From Desulfopila inferna (GTDB taxonomy: Bacteria; Desulfobacterota; Desulfobulbia; Desulfobulbales; Desulfocapsaceae): a DNA stretch of 64,000 nucleotides. Below are positions 8,464 to 17,299 of the stretch, piece by piece. Position numbers and translations under genes: made by a program. Location: NCBI RefSeq assembly GCF_016919005.1, contig NZ_JAFFQE010000004.1:372001-436000 (forward strand), written 5' to 3'. A model generated the notes under the pieces. The model was not told where the DNA came from and made no database searches. It was given only the letters and a program-made list of their open reading frames with translations. Positions within the stretch are counted from its first letter, which is position 1. Each line of letters begins with the position of its first letter.

Positions 8464-8615
8464 CTTAAGTTTAACCTGATGATCTCGGAAAAGTCATCGA
8501 AGTTGCAGGTTGAGGTGTCGGTGCCGGGAAACTTAGGGCATCCGAACAAGCGAAGAGTGCGGATGTACAGAATTCGAGACCAAATTTTCAGATAGAATAC
8601 AGACAAGGAGATTCC

Positions 8616-9908
8616 ATGGATACAGTCAGATCCGGCCAAATGTTTAAAGAGGCACAGAAATATATTCCCGGCGGGGTGAACAGCCCCGTCAGAGCCTGCC
8701 GATCCGTGGGCTGTGAACCGGTGTTTATCGAAAGAGCTGAGGGCTCAACTGTTTACGATGTGGATAGCAACAGATATACCGATTTTGTCTGTTCCTGGGG
8801 ACCGATGATAATGGGACACGCACATCCTGATATTGTCGAGGCGGTACAGAGGAGTGCAACAGCGGGCACCAGTTTTGGCGCACCCACGCCTTCCGAGGTC
8901 GATCTGGCCCGGATGGTGGTCGAGGCGGTACCTTCCGTGGAAAAGGTTCGTTTTGTCAATTCCGGAACGGAGGCGACCATGAGCGCCGTTCGGCTCGCCA
9001 GGGGGTACACGGGTAAGAATACCGTGATAAAGTTCGATGGATGTTATCATGGCCATGCCGATTCTTTCCTGATAAAAGCCGGTTCAGGTGTAATCACCCT
9101 GGGAATCCCGGGCAGTCCGGGAGTGCCGGATGATGTTGTCAAAAATACCGCTTCGATTCCCTATAATAATGTGGAGATTCTGGAGAGGACACTGCGGGAT
9201 GAGAAATTGGATATTGCCTGTGTCATTATCGAGCCGGTCGCCGGCAACATGGGCTGCATACCGCCTCAGCCGGAATTTCTGCAGACTCTGAGAAGGCTTA
9301 CCCGGGAACTGGGCATTATTCTTATCTTCGATGAGGTGATTACCGGTTTCAGATTATCCTATGGCGGTGCCCAGGAATACTTTGATGTCACCCCGGATCT
9401 CACCTGTCTGGGGAAGATCATCGGTGGTGGTCTTCCCGTTGGCGCCTACGGCGGCAAGGCTGAAATAATGAACCATATCGCACCAGATGGTCCGGTCTAC
9501 CAGGCTGGGACCCTGTCAGGCAACCCTCTGGCGATGTCAGCGGGCATAGCTGCCCTGAAAATCCTGCAACGCCCCGGTTTCTACGAAGAGCTCAATGAAA
9601 AGAGCGCGGAAACGGCTGACCAGCTGCGGGATGTCGTGCGCCGCGTCGGCATAGACGTGCAGTTGAACAGCATCGGTTCGCTGATGACAGCATTTTTTAC
9701 AAAAGCCGAGGTGGCGGATTTTGACGGAGCCATGCGATCGGACACCGATCGTTATGGCGCCCATTTCCGTCAGATGCTGTCCCAGGGAATATACCTTGCT
9801 CCTTCGCAGTTTGAAGTTGCTTTTATTTCAGCCGCTCACACCACCGATGAGCTGAAAAATCTGGTGAAAATGACTGAATGGTCATTCAAAAAATTGCTGG
9901 AAAGTTAA
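8616..9908 (+). CDS. hemL: Glutamate-1-semialdehyde 2,1-aminomutase
   Basis: HemL is the PLP enzyme that converts glutamate-1-semialdehyde to 5-aminolevulinate in the C5 tetrapyrrole pathway. It supplies heme, siroheme and cobamides. The 430-aa length is standard. Visible signatures are YIPGGVNSPVRA near the N terminus, NSGTEATMSAVRLARGYT, FDGCYHGHAD, the PLP Asp context IFDEVITGFRL, and the Schiff-base lysine in CLGKIIGGGLPVGAYGG. The start follows a good AAGGAGATTCC ribosome site. The gene lies upstream of atpZ with an 86-bp gap that lacks an obvious terminator. Confidence 0.96.
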   Translation: MDTVRSGQMFKEAQKYIPGGVNSPVRACRSVGCEPVFIERAEGSTVYDVDSNRYTDFVCSWGPMIMGHAHPDIVEAVQRSATAGTSFGAPTPSEVDLARMVVEAVPSVEKVRFVNSGTEATMSAVRLARGYTGKNTVIKFDGCYHGHADSFLIKAGSGVITLGIPGSPGVPDDVVKNTASIPYNNVEILERTLRDEKLDIACVIIEPVAGNMGCIPPQPEFLQTLRRLTRELGIILIFDEVITGFRLSYGGAQEYFDVTPDLTCLGKIIGGGLPVGAYGGKAEIMNHIAPDGPVYQAGTLSGNPLAMSAGIAALKILQRPGFYEELNEKSAETADQLRDVVRRVGIDVQLNSIGSLMTAFFTKAEVADFDGAMRSDTDRYGAHFRQMLSQGIYLAPSQFEVAFISAAHTTDELKNLVKMTEWSFKKLLES

Positions 9909-9994
9909 AAAATCCGTTGACTTTGGATGATGGGCATGCTACCAAACCGTGATAGTATGACAGTTGGCGGTGAAGGTCATTTAAGGAGGATGTC

Positions 9995-10240
9995 ATGTCC
10001 GGTGTGAAAAAAGAGATGATCCACCTGCTGGCCAATTATGGTCATATTGGATTTACCTTCGTTGCCTGCATCTTTATCGGTCTGGGCGGCGGAATATTGC
10101 TGGACCAGAAAGTCTTTGAAGGTCGAACCGCCCCCTGGTTTACCTTCATCGGCCTGGCTTTTGGTATAGCAGCCGGTTTTAAGACGCTGTTCGGTATCCT
10201 CTGGCAAAATAAAGACAAGGGTGGAAAGAAAGAAGATTGA
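9995..10240 (+). CDS. atpZ: AtpZ/AtpI-family F0 accessory protein
   Basis: This 81-aa protein has two membrane helices (residues 17-36 and 47-66) and the conserved GLGGGILLDQ and FTFIGLAFGIAAGF blocks of the AtpZ family. These small proteins precede F0 genes and are linked to c-ring assembly or divalent-ion supply. The start has a strong TTAAGGAGGATGTC ribosome site. It opens the first ATP synthase cluster and is close to the next gene. Confidence 0.85.
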   Translation: MSGVKKEMIHLLANYGHIGFTFVACIFIGLGGGILLDQKVFEGRTAPWFTFIGLAFGIAAGFKTLFGILWQNKDKGGKKED

Positions 10241-10247
10241 GGATAGC

Positions 10248-10676
10248 GTGACGGATGACATTATTTCCCTGCAGAAGATGCAGGTTTCCGGCTGGATATA
10301 TCTTTTGATTATCACAGCCGGATCATGGTTGATTGTTTCATGGTCCTTTGCCTGGGCGGTTTTTGCAGGCGGAGTTATCTCGATCCTGAGTTTTACCGTA
10401 TCTCACCGGGATGTTGTCGGATTCTTCGAAACACTGACGCCGACCGAGGCGGAGGTTACGGAAGAGGATACAAAAAAGGTTAAGAAGAGCAAGACTGGTT
10501 TTCTGATTAAATTTTGGTTCCGGATCGGTATCATCGGCATTGTTTTGTTTCTCCTCATCAAGAGCGGCAGGGCAAATGTATTTGGGCTGATTCTGGGTTT
10601 GTCAACGGTGGTGTTTACGATCACTTTTTCAGCGTTAGGTGTGGCTAAACGCTATTTTTTCAGTGGGAGGAGGTAA
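10248..10676 (+). CDS. atpI: ATP synthase subunit I (AtpI)
   Basis: AtpI is a non-stoichiometric F0 protein that assists c-ring assembly. The 142-aa product has four membrane helices: residues about 16-32, 35-53, 87-107 and 112-131. A charged cytoplasmic loop (EAEVTEEDTKKVKKSKTG) lies between pairs. I placed the start at GTG 10248, which has GAGGA about 5 nt upstream and does not overlap atpZ; an in-frame ATG at 10221 would overlap by 20 bp. It lies 9 bp before atpB. Confidence 0.85.
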   Translation: MTDDIISLQKMQVSGWIYLLIITAGSWLIVSWSFAWAVFAGGVISILSFTVSHRDVVGFFETLTPTEAEVTEEDTKKVKKSKTGFLIKFWFRIGIIGIVLFLLIKSGRANVFGLILGLSTVVFTITFSALGVAKRYFFSGRR

Positions 10677-10685
10677 AGAAGGGTT

Positions 10686-11408
10686 ATGGAACATCCGATT
10701 CTATTCATTTCAATTATTCTGGAAAAACTGGGTCTGCCGGTCACTCATGGCTTTGTCGGCCATTCTTTTCTGGAGCAGCTCACCGCCCCGTATATGACCT
10801 ATACCTGGCTGGTCATGGTATTTCTGTTCGTGGTTTCCAAACTCACCGTAGGGAACCTGGAAATGATCCCCGGCGGCGGCCAGAATTTCTGGGAAATCGT
10901 CATTGGCGGCATGGATGATTTCTTTGCCGATAATATGGGCAGGGAGATGACCGACAAGCTCTTCCCGATGATTGCAACATTCGCTTTATATATTGCGGTG
11001 GCCAACCTGATTGGCCTTATCCCCGGTTTCATGTCGCCCACTTCTAGTATCAACACTACACTTGCGCTGACCATCATCGTCTGGATCACCCATCATGTCA
11101 TCGGCTTTCGCGCCCATGGTCTGAACTATTATAAACATTTCATCGGGCCGATGTGGTGGCTCATTCCGCTGATGCTGCCCATCGAGCTGATCAGTAACTT
11201 CGCCCGGCTGCTTTCGCTCTCCATTCGTCTCTTCGGAAATATAATGGCAAAAGAGACCCTGCTGGGGATCCTGTTCATGCTGGCCGGTGCATTCTTCGCA
11301 CCTCTGCCGATCATGGTTCTCGGTGTTCTGGTGTCGCTGGTCCAGGCAATGGTATTTGTGCTTCTTACCGTTGTTTATATTGCCCAGGCTCAGGAACACG
11401 CCCACTGA
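10686..11408 (+). CDS. atpB: F-type ATP synthase subunit a
   Basis: Subunit a forms the ion half-channels of the F0 motor. The 240-aa protein carries the essential arginine in the conserved helix LISNFARLLSLSIRLFGNIMAKE (Arg in the SIRLFGN block). The preceding block PIELISNFARLLS is the usual helix-5 signature, and the C-terminal helix VSLVQAMVFVLLTVVYIAQA is standard. Five to six TM segments are seen. It follows atpI and precedes atpE by 116 bp. Confidence 0.96.
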   Translation: MEHPILFISIILEKLGLPVTHGFVGHSFLEQLTAPYMTYTWLVMVFLFVVSKLTVGNLEMIPGGGQNFWEIVIGGMDDFFADNMGREMTDKLFPMIATFALYIAVANLIGLIPGFMSPTSSINTTLALTIIVWITHHVIGFRAHGLNYYKHFIGPMWWLIPLMLPIELISNFARLLSLSIRLFGNIMAKETLLGILFMLAGAFFAPLPIMVLGVLVSLVQAMVFVLLTVVYIAQAQEHAH

Positions 11409-11524
11409 TAATAGATAATAGGAACGATCTTCTGAGACGGTCGTTCACGATTTTTTGAAGTTTCATTTTAGAAGTTTTCAGTACGGAAGAAGGCCTAAGA
11501 AAAAACATTTAAAGGAGTAAAATA

Positions 11525-11773
11525 ATGGAAGGTAATATTCAACTGGCATTAATTTGTGTGGGTGCGGCTCTCTCTATCGGTCTGGCCGGTCTTGGAGCAG
11601 GTATTGGTATCGGTTCAGTTGGTCAGGGCGCTACGATGGGACTGGCACGTAATCCCGAAGTACAGCCGAAACTGATGGTTTTCATGATCCTCGGTATGGC
11701 ACTTGCGGAGTCCATCGCTATTTACGGACTGGTAATCTCTCTGATTCTGCTCTACGCTAATCCATTGCTGTAG
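11525..11773 (+). CDS. atpE: F-type ATP synthase subunit c
   Basis: This 82-aa hairpin of two membrane helices forms the rotating c-ring. The ion-binding carboxylate is Glu62 in ALAESIAIYG, and the polar loop is ARNPEVQP (Arg42-Asn-Pro). Helix 1 carries the glycine-rich GLGAGIGIGSVGQGA. A sodium site would need a Gln 13 residues before the loop Arg; that position is Ile29, and the Thr after Glu-Ser is replaced by Ile. Protons are therefore the likelier coupling ion, although Ser63 and Tyr67 are also seen in sodium types. The gene has its own AAAGGAG site and a strong terminator, which ends this F0 cluster. Confidence 0.96.
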   Translation: MEGNIQLALICVGAALSIGLAGLGAGIGIGSVGQGATMGLARNPEVQPKLMVFMILGMALAESIAIYGLVISLILLYANPLL

Positions 11774-11805
11774 CTGATATACGAGAAGAGATCAGAAGCT
11801 GATCG

Positions 11806-11837
11806 AAAAAGGCCGCAGAGAAATCTGCGGCCTTTTT
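11806..11837 (+). terminator. Rho-independent terminator after atpE
   Basis: GGCCGCAGA (11811-11819) pairs with TCTGCGGCC (11824-11832) and is followed by TTTTT. It separates the a/c cluster from the next gene. Confidence 0.92.
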
Positions 11838-11939
11838 GCGTTTGGCGGCGGCAAAGAAAGCTGCACCATTTGCAACTGCTCGAAAAATTTTTTCCGATAC
11901 TCTGTGCAATTCAAGAGAAAAGATATATTATGCCTTTCC

Positions 11940-12695
11940 ATGGAACAGAGAAAAGAGCATTCAGCCGAAATGAACAGCACTATTGATGATATCATCATCC
12001 ATCCTTTAAAGACTAAAAAAGACAAAGAAATTCCCCCTACCGGCATGTTTTTCGTCAATCCGGGGGAAGCGCACCGAGCTCTGGCAGCGACTGTAAAAAG
12101 CGGAGGGGAAGAGCTTTTTCTTCACAATTCCCGCCTTTCGCTCAGCAGTGACAGCTGTAGATTTGTCGCCGGTCCAGCCATTGGAGCACCGGCAGCCGTC
12201 CTGGTTATGGAGAAACTCATCGCACTCGGGGCCCGTCGCATTATAATGATGGGCTGGTGTGGAGCGATAGATCCCGATTTTTCCATTGGGGATATTATCG
12301 TACCGAAAGGGGCTGTCAGCGGTGAAGGCACCTCGAAGTATTATGGTGATGTGAAACGGCCGCAATCCTCAAGTGAGGGCCGCAACTCCTTAACCAGGAT
12401 GCTTGCAGCCGCACAGTTACCCTGGAAAGACGGCGATATCTGGTCAACCGATGCACCCTATAGAGAAAGCAGGGCTTTTTTGCAGCAACTTTGCAGGGAA
12501 GAGCATGTCGTCGGTGTCGATATGGAGTTTTCCGCACTCTGCAGTGTCGCTTCTTTTCGTAATATTGATTTCAACGCGGTGCTGATTGTCTCCGATGAGC
12601 TCTGGAGCAGTAAATGGAACCCGGGTTTTAAGAATACGATATTTCGAGAGCGCTGCACGCGGCTGCTCGATTGTTTGCTTAATGATGCGTTGTAA
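11940..12695 (+). CDS. PNP/UDP-family nucleoside phosphorylase or nucleosidase
   Basis: The protein has the purine/uridine phosphorylase fold: GPAIGAPAAVLVMEKLIALG and IMMGWCGAIDPDFSIGDIIVP match the PNP_UDP_1 core. VVGVDMEFSALCSVA corresponds to the ribose-binding VxxMExAA segment, here with Asp-Met-Glu-Phe-Ser. Asp in IVSDEL fits the base-binding acid. The specific base is not readable. The start is uncertain: ATG 11940 or 11970 (MNSTIDD...), neither with a clear Shine-Dalgarno. It is 6 bp upstream of rimO and probably cotranscribed. Confidence 0.75.
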   Translation: MEQRKEHSAEMNSTIDDIIIHPLKTKKDKEIPPTGMFFVNPGEAHRALAATVKSGGEELFLHNSRLSLSSDSCRFVAGPAIGAPAAVLVMEKLIALGARRIIMMGWCGAIDPDFSIGDIIVPKGAVSGEGTSKYYGDVKRPQSSSEGRNSLTRMLAAAQLPWKDGDIWSTDAPYRESRAFLQQLCREEHVVGVDMEFSALCSVASFRNIDFNAVLIVSDELWSSKWNPGFKNTIFRERCTRLLDCLLNDAL

Positions 12696-12701
12696 GAGAC
12701 T

Positions 12702-14042
12702 ATGAAAACCATACATATAACCAGTCTTGGCTGCCCCAAGAATTTTGTCGATTCCGAAGTGATGATCGGCCTGCTTGACCAGGATGGCTGGCAGGTCGTC
12801 TCCGCGCCGGAAGAGGCTGAGGTTCTTCTTGTCAATACCTGCGGTTTTATACAACCTGCAGTCGAAGAGAGCGTTGAGGAAATTCTTACTCTGGCAGCCC
12901 ATAAAAAAGATACTACCAGAAAAGGAACTGCCAGAAAACTGGTAGTCACAGGATGTCTGGTCCAGCGGTATCGTCAGAAACTGTTGGAAGAACTACCGGA
13001 GATCGACCTGCTGGTCGGAACCGAAGGCGTCGGCGACATTGTTCGTCTGCTGCGGCAGATCTGCAGTGGCAATGGGGTTGTTCCCCCTCACATTCCCGGT
13101 CCCTTTCTTATGAGCAGTGCGACGCCGCGAACGATAGCCACGCCTTTTTTCAGGGCATGGCTGAAAATCACTGAAGGGTGCAACAATCGCTGTTCCTACT
13201 GTATGATCCCCTCTCTCCGCGGCGAACTACGCAGCAGGTCGATTGAGGATCTGGTGTGTGAGGCAGGTGTGCTTGAACGCAAAGGAGTCAAAGAGCTCAG
13301 TCTGATAGCTCAGGATTTGACCGCCTTTGGTACGGAAGGGGAGGGCAGGTCAACGCTGGTACCGCTCCTTGAGGCTTTGCTGCGCCACACCGAAATCCCC
13401 TGGATCAGGCTCATGTATCTCTACCCTTCGGGCATCAATGATGATCTCTTTGAGCTTATGGCGGCAAACAGCCGCATCGTGCCTTATCTCGACATACCTT
13501 TTCAGCATGTCGGCAATGATCTTCTGCGCAGAATGAACAGAAGATATACGACGGATAAAATATACGAACTGATAGATAAAGCCAGAAGATACCTTCCTGA
13601 AGTTGCTCTGCGAACCACCTTTCTCCTAGGTTTCCCGGGGGAGACAGATGCTGATGTCAAGCAACTGGAAGAATTTCTTCTGGCCTGTAAAATCGATCAT
13701 GTCGGAGTTTTCCCCTATGCCAATGAAGAGGGCTGTCCTTCCGAATTCTTTGAGCAACAGGTCTCAGAGAAGGAGAAGCTGGAAAGAGTCGATCATATCC
13801 TCTCGGTGCAGTCGGAAATCTCAAGAAAAATACAGCAAAAATATCTGGGAAGGGTGGAATCGGTATTGGTGGAGGGCCTCAGTAGGGAGACCGACCTGTT
13901 GCTGGAAGGGCGCACCCGTTTTCAGGCAGCTGACATTGATGGCTGCGTGTATATTAATGATGGTCATGCCGCTCCGGGTGATATTGTTCAGGTAAAGATC
14001 TGTGAATCACAGATCTATGACCTTGTTGGAGCGATTGTCTGA
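12702..14042 (+). CDS. rimO: Ribosomal protein S12 methylthiotransferase RimO
   Basis: RimO is a radical SAM enzyme that methylthiolates Asp89 of ribosomal protein S12. The order is standard: UPF0004 domain at the N terminus (SLGCPKNFVDSEVM and NTCGFIQPAVEES with its three Cys), radical SAM core with CNNRCSYCMIP, and a C-terminal TRAM domain. The LGCPKN and NTCGFI signatures favour RimO over MiaB. Length of 446 aa is typical. It follows the phosphorylase by 6 bp; a nested hairpin separates it from the convergent IHF/HU gene. Confidence 0.95.
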   Translation: MKTIHITSLGCPKNFVDSEVMIGLLDQDGWQVVSAPEEAEVLLVNTCGFIQPAVEESVEEILTLAAHKKDTTRKGTARKLVVTGCLVQRYRQKLLEELPEIDLLVGTEGVGDIVRLLRQICSGNGVVPPHIPGPFLMSSATPRTIATPFFRAWLKITEGCNNRCSYCMIPSLRGELRSRSIEDLVCEAGVLERKGVKELSLIAQDLTAFGTEGEGRSTLVPLLEALLRHTEIPWIRLMYLYPSGINDDLFELMAANSRIVPYLDIPFQHVGNDLLRRMNRRYTTDKIYELIDKARRYLPEVALRTTFLLGFPGETDADVKQLEEFLLACKIDHVGVFPYANEEGCPSEFFEQQVSEKEKLERVDHILSVQSEISRKIQQKYLGRVESVLVEGLSRETDLLLEGRTRFQAADIDGCVYINDGHAAPGDIVQVKICESQIYDLVGAIV

Positions 14043-14054
14043 TTACGAAGGCAG

Positions 14055-14120
14055 AGCGAGAGTGTGCTGCGGAGAGCAACGGTCAGGTGAGGGGAGGGAT
14101 TCGACCTGACCATTCTCGCT
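14055..14120. terminator. Nested hairpin between convergent rimO and IHF/HU gene
   Basis: GGTCAGGT (14081-14088) pairs with ACCTGACC (14104-14111), enclosed by AGCGAGA (14055-14061) and TCTCGCT (14114-14120). There is no T-tract, so termination is an inference from position. Confidence 0.45.
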
Positions 14121-14123
14121 GGT

Positions 14124-14408
14124 TTACCTTTTGTTGGAATTGACCTGTTCCCTGAGATCCTTGCCTACTTTGAAAAAAGGCAGCTTTTTGGGCTTGACCT
14201 TGATTTTCTTGCCGGTCTTGGGATTTCGACCTTCATAACTTTCGTAGTTCTTGATAACAAAGCTGCCAAACCCACGGATTTCGATGCTCTCTCCTTTGGC
14301 AAGTGCTTCTGTCATAGTTTCAATAACGGTGTTGGTGATTGCAGCAGCTTCGCGGTGAGGTACATTTATTTCCTGTGCCAAAGATTCAATGAGTTCCGAT
14401 TTATTCAT
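14124..14408 (-). CDS. IHF/HU-family DNA-bending protein
   Basis: This 94-aa histone-like protein wraps or bends DNA and shapes nucleoids and promoters. MNKSELIESLAQEINV is the N-terminal helix. The signature GESIEIRGFGSFVIKNYESY and the arm GRNPKTGKKIKVKPKKLPFFK with the intercalating Pro are clear. The RGFGSF block and basic C terminus fit IHF-type (beta-like) as well as HU, so I leave the subunit open. The upstream region holds a family B repeat (14435-14520). It is convergent with rimO. Confidence 0.9.
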   Translation of the reverse strand: MNKSELIESLAQEINVPHREAAAITNTVIETMTEALAKGESIEIRGFGSFVIKNYESYEGRNPKTGKKIKVKPKKLPFFKVGKDLREQVNSNKR

Positions 14409-14783
14409 GCTTTGCTCCTGTTCCCGTAAGTTTTTTAGTACCTTACAGACTGTTCTCTGGTCTTTTCCAAGAAAATAATCTGTCTAAAGGTCCTTGTCCA
14501 GCTCAGCTGGGTTGGTCCTAATGTGTCGTTCACTGGGACGGAAGTTTTACCCTGGAAATTTCGTCTTGTTTTAGAAGAAATTCCGTGCAGCTACCTGCCC
14601 CAGGGTTTCATGCGATCCAGTTTTGTGAGGTAAAGTACGAGCACAGCCACGTGCGTAAAAACAATAAAAACAGTTACATATCTGGTTTGCGAATTCCGTT
14701 GCGCTTCCTTGCTGAAAGGGCAAAGCTGGAGTCACACTTGTTCATCAAATCTGCTTAATATGTAACTGACTAGATTTAATCAG
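14409..14783. other. Intergenic region between the IHF/HU gene and rluB (375 bp)
   Basis: No coding sequence is supported. It holds family B repeat B1 (14435-14520) and an 11-bp inverted pair CAGTTACATAT (14671-14681) / ATATGTAACTG (14758-14768) about 76 nt apart, which could close a larger RNA fold. I cannot name an RNA here. Confidence 0.4.
14435..14520 (+). repeat. Family B intergenic repeat, copy B1
   Basis: It starts TTAGTACCTTACAGA, has AAAATAATCTGTCTAAAG, then the palindromic core CCAGCTCAGCTGG. The same ordered blocks occur at 61722-61831. The left arm of its hairpin is degenerate compared with B2. Confidence 0.7.
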
Positions 14784-15524
14784 CTATTTTTCCTTTTGTA
14801 AAGGAATATTTTTAAATATTTTATTTAAATCCTTTGGGGTTAGACTACGATACCCCCCTCTCGGCAATTTTCCCAGCTGCAGCCTGCCGTAAGCAAGTCG
14901 CTTAAGATCTATGACAGGATGGCCTATGGCTTGAAACATCTTTTTCACCTGGCGTTTGCGGCCTTCATGAATAATGATGTTGACAAGGGATGACCGGGAA
15001 GTTGACTTCAGCAGTTTCATTGATGCCGGTGCCGTCATTTTTCCTTCCAGCAGTATTCCCCGTTCCAGCGCCTGGAGATCGGTTTTGCTCGGAAAACCCG
15101 AAACCAGCGCCTCGTAGGTTTTGGTCACTTCAAAGCTGGGGTGCTGTATTCTCTGGGCAAAATCACCGTCGTTGGTAAGAATCAGAGCACCTTCCGTATC
15201 AATGTCCAGCCTGCCCACCGGAAAAAGCCTGGCTGAAATATCTTTAATCAGAGTGGTCACAATGGGTCTCCCCTGCGGATCACTTAAGGTGGTCACATAT
15301 CCTTTTGGCTTGTTGAGCAGGATATACACCTTTTCCTCTTCTTTTTTAACGGGCTTGCCGTCAAAAGAGACCCTTTGCCGAAGAGGATCGATCTTGGAAC
15401 CCATATCGACCACAACTTTGCCGTCGACTCTGATGCGGCCTGCAGCTATAAAGGTCTCGGCCTTTCTGCGTGAGGCGATTCCGCATTGTGCCAGGTACTT
15501 CTGCAGCCGGATATGTTCACTCAT
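14784..15524 (-). CDS. rluB: RsuA/RluB-family pseudouridine synthase
   Basis: The enzyme isomerises uridine to pseudouridine in rRNA. An S4 RNA-binding domain (residues 1-60, RLQKYLAQCGIASRRKAE) precedes the catalytic domain. The catalytic Asp is in GRLDIDTEGALILTNDG, and NIIIHEGRKRQVKKMF is the typical downstream motif. RluB (23S U2605) is the closest fit, with RsuA/RluE possible. ATG 15524 overlaps the ubiD stop as ATGA, so I prefer it to ATG 15530. It ends the yjbQ - 87-aa - ubiD - rluB operon. Confidence 0.9.
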   Translation of the reverse strand: MSEHIRLQKYLAQCGIASRRKAETFIAAGRIRVDGKVVVDMGSKIDPLRQRVSFDGKPVKKEEEKVYILLNKPKGYVTTLSDPQGRPIVTTLIKDISARLFPVGRLDIDTEGALILTNDGDFAQRIQHPSFEVTKTYEALVSGFPSKTDLQALERGILLEGKMTAPASMKLLKSTSRSSLVNIIIHEGRKRQVKKMFQAIGHPVIDLKRLAYGRLQLGKLPRGGYRSLTPKDLNKIFKNIPLQKEK

Positions 15525-17299
15525 CGCCATTGGGCAGGAATGATCCTGTGATATTTCTCATCCACCTTTTTGCGGGTAGCAGTATCCACTTCCAGCACCT
15601 CCGTGTACCAGGGCTTCATCCGGCAGTCTATAACAATGGGAGGTTCAAGGCCGACGTGAAACCTTTTGACCTGCTGTGCTGCTCCATGAAGATCGGCGGC
15701 CGGTTCGAAACGGGTAAATATCGTCCAGAGAAATTCCTGCATGGAAAGTGTCGCCTCTCTGCTGTTGTCGGCCAGAATGACCACCTGCCAGCTGCTCAGT
15801 CCTTCTGCTTGAGCGATTCGTCCGGGCAGATCCGGCTCCTCCTCGTAGCTAAGGCCCTGCAGTACCAGGGTTCCCGGAAGAAAGGCCACTGGATGGGAGG
15901 TACCCTGCGGCAGATCGCCGCTGAAGGAAGTAGGCAGCGAGCGTAATTTCTCCCGGCCCAGCCCCATGATCATAGCCTTTGAGCCTTTATTGACCGATGG
16001 GCCGGTATAGTCAAGGGTGTCCTGGGAGACGTTGGCGAAAACAAAAAGATCACTGTCCCACCGTACCCGCTCGAGGACGTGGCTCCAGAGTTTGCCGAAA
16101 TCGGCGATATTGATGTCGCCATCGGTGATGATCAGAAATTTGGTGAGAGAGAGTTGCCCCTCGCCCAGAATACGCAGACCGCAGGCGAAAGCTTCACGGG
16201 GATAGCGGTCGGCAACACGTGCGGCGGCCAGGCAGTGAAAACCGGTTTCACCGAAGGTTTTCAGCTCCTTGACGCCCTTCATGACCAGGGGGAAGAGAGG
16301 GGAGAGCAATTCCTGGAGAAAATCGCCGATAAAATAATCCTCCTGTTTCGGTCTGCCCACCACGGTGGCCGGATATATCGCATTCTTGCGGTGGTACAGA
16401 TGACTGACCTGAAACACCGGATAATCGTGCTCCAGGGAATTGTAGCCGTAATGATCGCCAAAGGGCCCCTCGGGATGACGCAGGTGCGGCGGCACCATGC
16501 CTTTAACGGCAAACTCGGCATGAGCGACCAAATCGTGCCCGCCCAGCGGGTCAGAGATCATCTTGAGCTTCTCTCCCATCAGCAGGGAAGTGAGAATAAG
16601 CTCAGGTATATCCTCGGGCAGAGGGGCGATGGCGGCAAGCATCAGGGCAGGAGGACCGCCGATATAAAGGGTCAGCGGCAGGGCCTGGTTCTTCTTTTCA
16701 GCCTCGAAATAGTGGTATCCTCCACCTTTATGGATCTGCCAGTGGATTCCGCTAGTAGTGTCGTCATGCCGCTGGATCCGATACATCCCCAGATTGTGGC
16801 CCCGTCCATCCGGATGCTCTGTGTAAACCAGGGGAAGAGTAACGAAAGGTCCGCCGTCGCTGTGCCAGGAGGTCAGCATGGGGAGTTCACTCAGCCTGGC
16901 CGGCTTAATGCAGGTATCGAGAATCGGAGCAGCTGAACTTTTTTTCAAGCCGATCTTTATGGCATCCTTGAAAATATTGCGGTTCTCCCAGATCTTTCCC
17001 AGGGTCGGAGGCATGATGGTTTCGGCCAGGTGGACGATATCCTTGACAAACTGTTGCGGCTTTCTGCCGAAAGCAAGCTCAAGCCGTTTGTTGGTGCCGA
17101 ACAGGTTGGTTACCACCGGAAAGGTGGAGTTTTTTACCCTGGTAAACAATAAGGCAGGTCCCTGCTTTTCAATAACGCGTCGATGGATTTCGGCGATTTC
17201 CAGATAGGGATCGACCTCCTCTTCTATGACAAGAAGATTGTTTTCGCGCTGCAGCAGATCTACATAGCTCTGCAGGTCATTTAGAGGACTGCTGCTCAT
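15521..17299 (-). CDS. ubiD: UbiD-family prFMN-dependent decarboxylase
   Basis: UbiD-type enzymes use prenylated FMN for reversible (de)carboxylation of aromatic or unsaturated acids. Signatures are MYRIQRHDDTTSGIHWQIHK in the cofactor domain, GGPPALMLAAIAPLPEDI, and HPEGPFGDHYGYNS. At 592 aa it is longer than E. coli UbiD (about 497) and nearer the size of the menaquinone/futalosine-pathway decarboxylases, so a quinone role is plausible; aromatic-acid catabolism cannot be excluded. No UbiX prenyltransferase is adjacent. The ATG overlaps the upstream 87-aa gene stop as TAATG, and rluB follows with ATGA. Confidence 0.85.
   Translation of the reverse strand: MSSSPLNDLQSYVDLLQRENNLLVIEEEVDPYLEIAEIHRRVIEKQGPALLFTRVKNSTFPVVTNLFGTNKRLELAFGRKPQQFVKDIVHLAETIMPPTLGKIWENRNIFKDAIKIGLKKSSAAPILDTCIKPARLSELPMLTSWHSDGGPFVTLPLVYTEHPDGRGHNLGMYRIQRHDDTTSGIHWQIHKGGGYHYFEAEKKNQALPLTLYIGGPPALMLAAIAPLPEDIPELILTSLLMGEKLKMISDPLGGHDLVAHAEFAVKGMVPPHLRHPEGPFGDHYGYNSLEHDYPVFQVSHLYHRKNAIYPATVVGRPKQEDYFIGDFLQELLSPLFPLVMKGVKELKTFGETGFHCLAAARVADRYPREAFACGLRILGEGQLSLTKFLIITDGDINIADFGKLWSHVLERVRWDSDLFVFANVSQDTLDYTGPSVNKGSKAMIMGLGREKLRSLPTSFSGDLPQGTSHPVAFLPGTLVLQGLSYEEEPDLPGRIAQAEGLSSWQVVILADNSREATLSMQEFLWTIFTRFEPAADLHGAAQQVKRFHVGLEPPIVIDCRMKPWYTEVLEVDTATRKKVDEKYHRIIPAQWR

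Larger units (their letters stand above)
8223..8615. other. Divergent intergenic region trxA / hemL (393 bp)
   Basis: No coding sequence is supported here. It holds a palindrome at 8327-8356 and a sigma70-type promoter for hemL at 8434-8463. The roughly 145-nt hemL leader contains a small GCATCCG...CGGATGT stem at about 8537-8565 that I cannot match to a known riboswitch. Confidence 0.6.

Noticed and set aside
8470-8615. Riboswitch in the hemL leader
   Set aside because: A small GCATCCG/CGGATGT stem is present but I could not match conserved residues of any known riboswitch class.
11525-11773. Sodium-dependent c-ring
   Set aside because: Ser63 and Tyr67 after Glu62 fit, but the required Gln in helix 1 is Ile29 and the Thr position is Ile. 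Proton coupling is the simpler reading.
16079-16936. 285-codon plus-strand open frame opposite ubiD
   Set aside because: It is antisense to conserved UbiD sequence and lacks a start signal.
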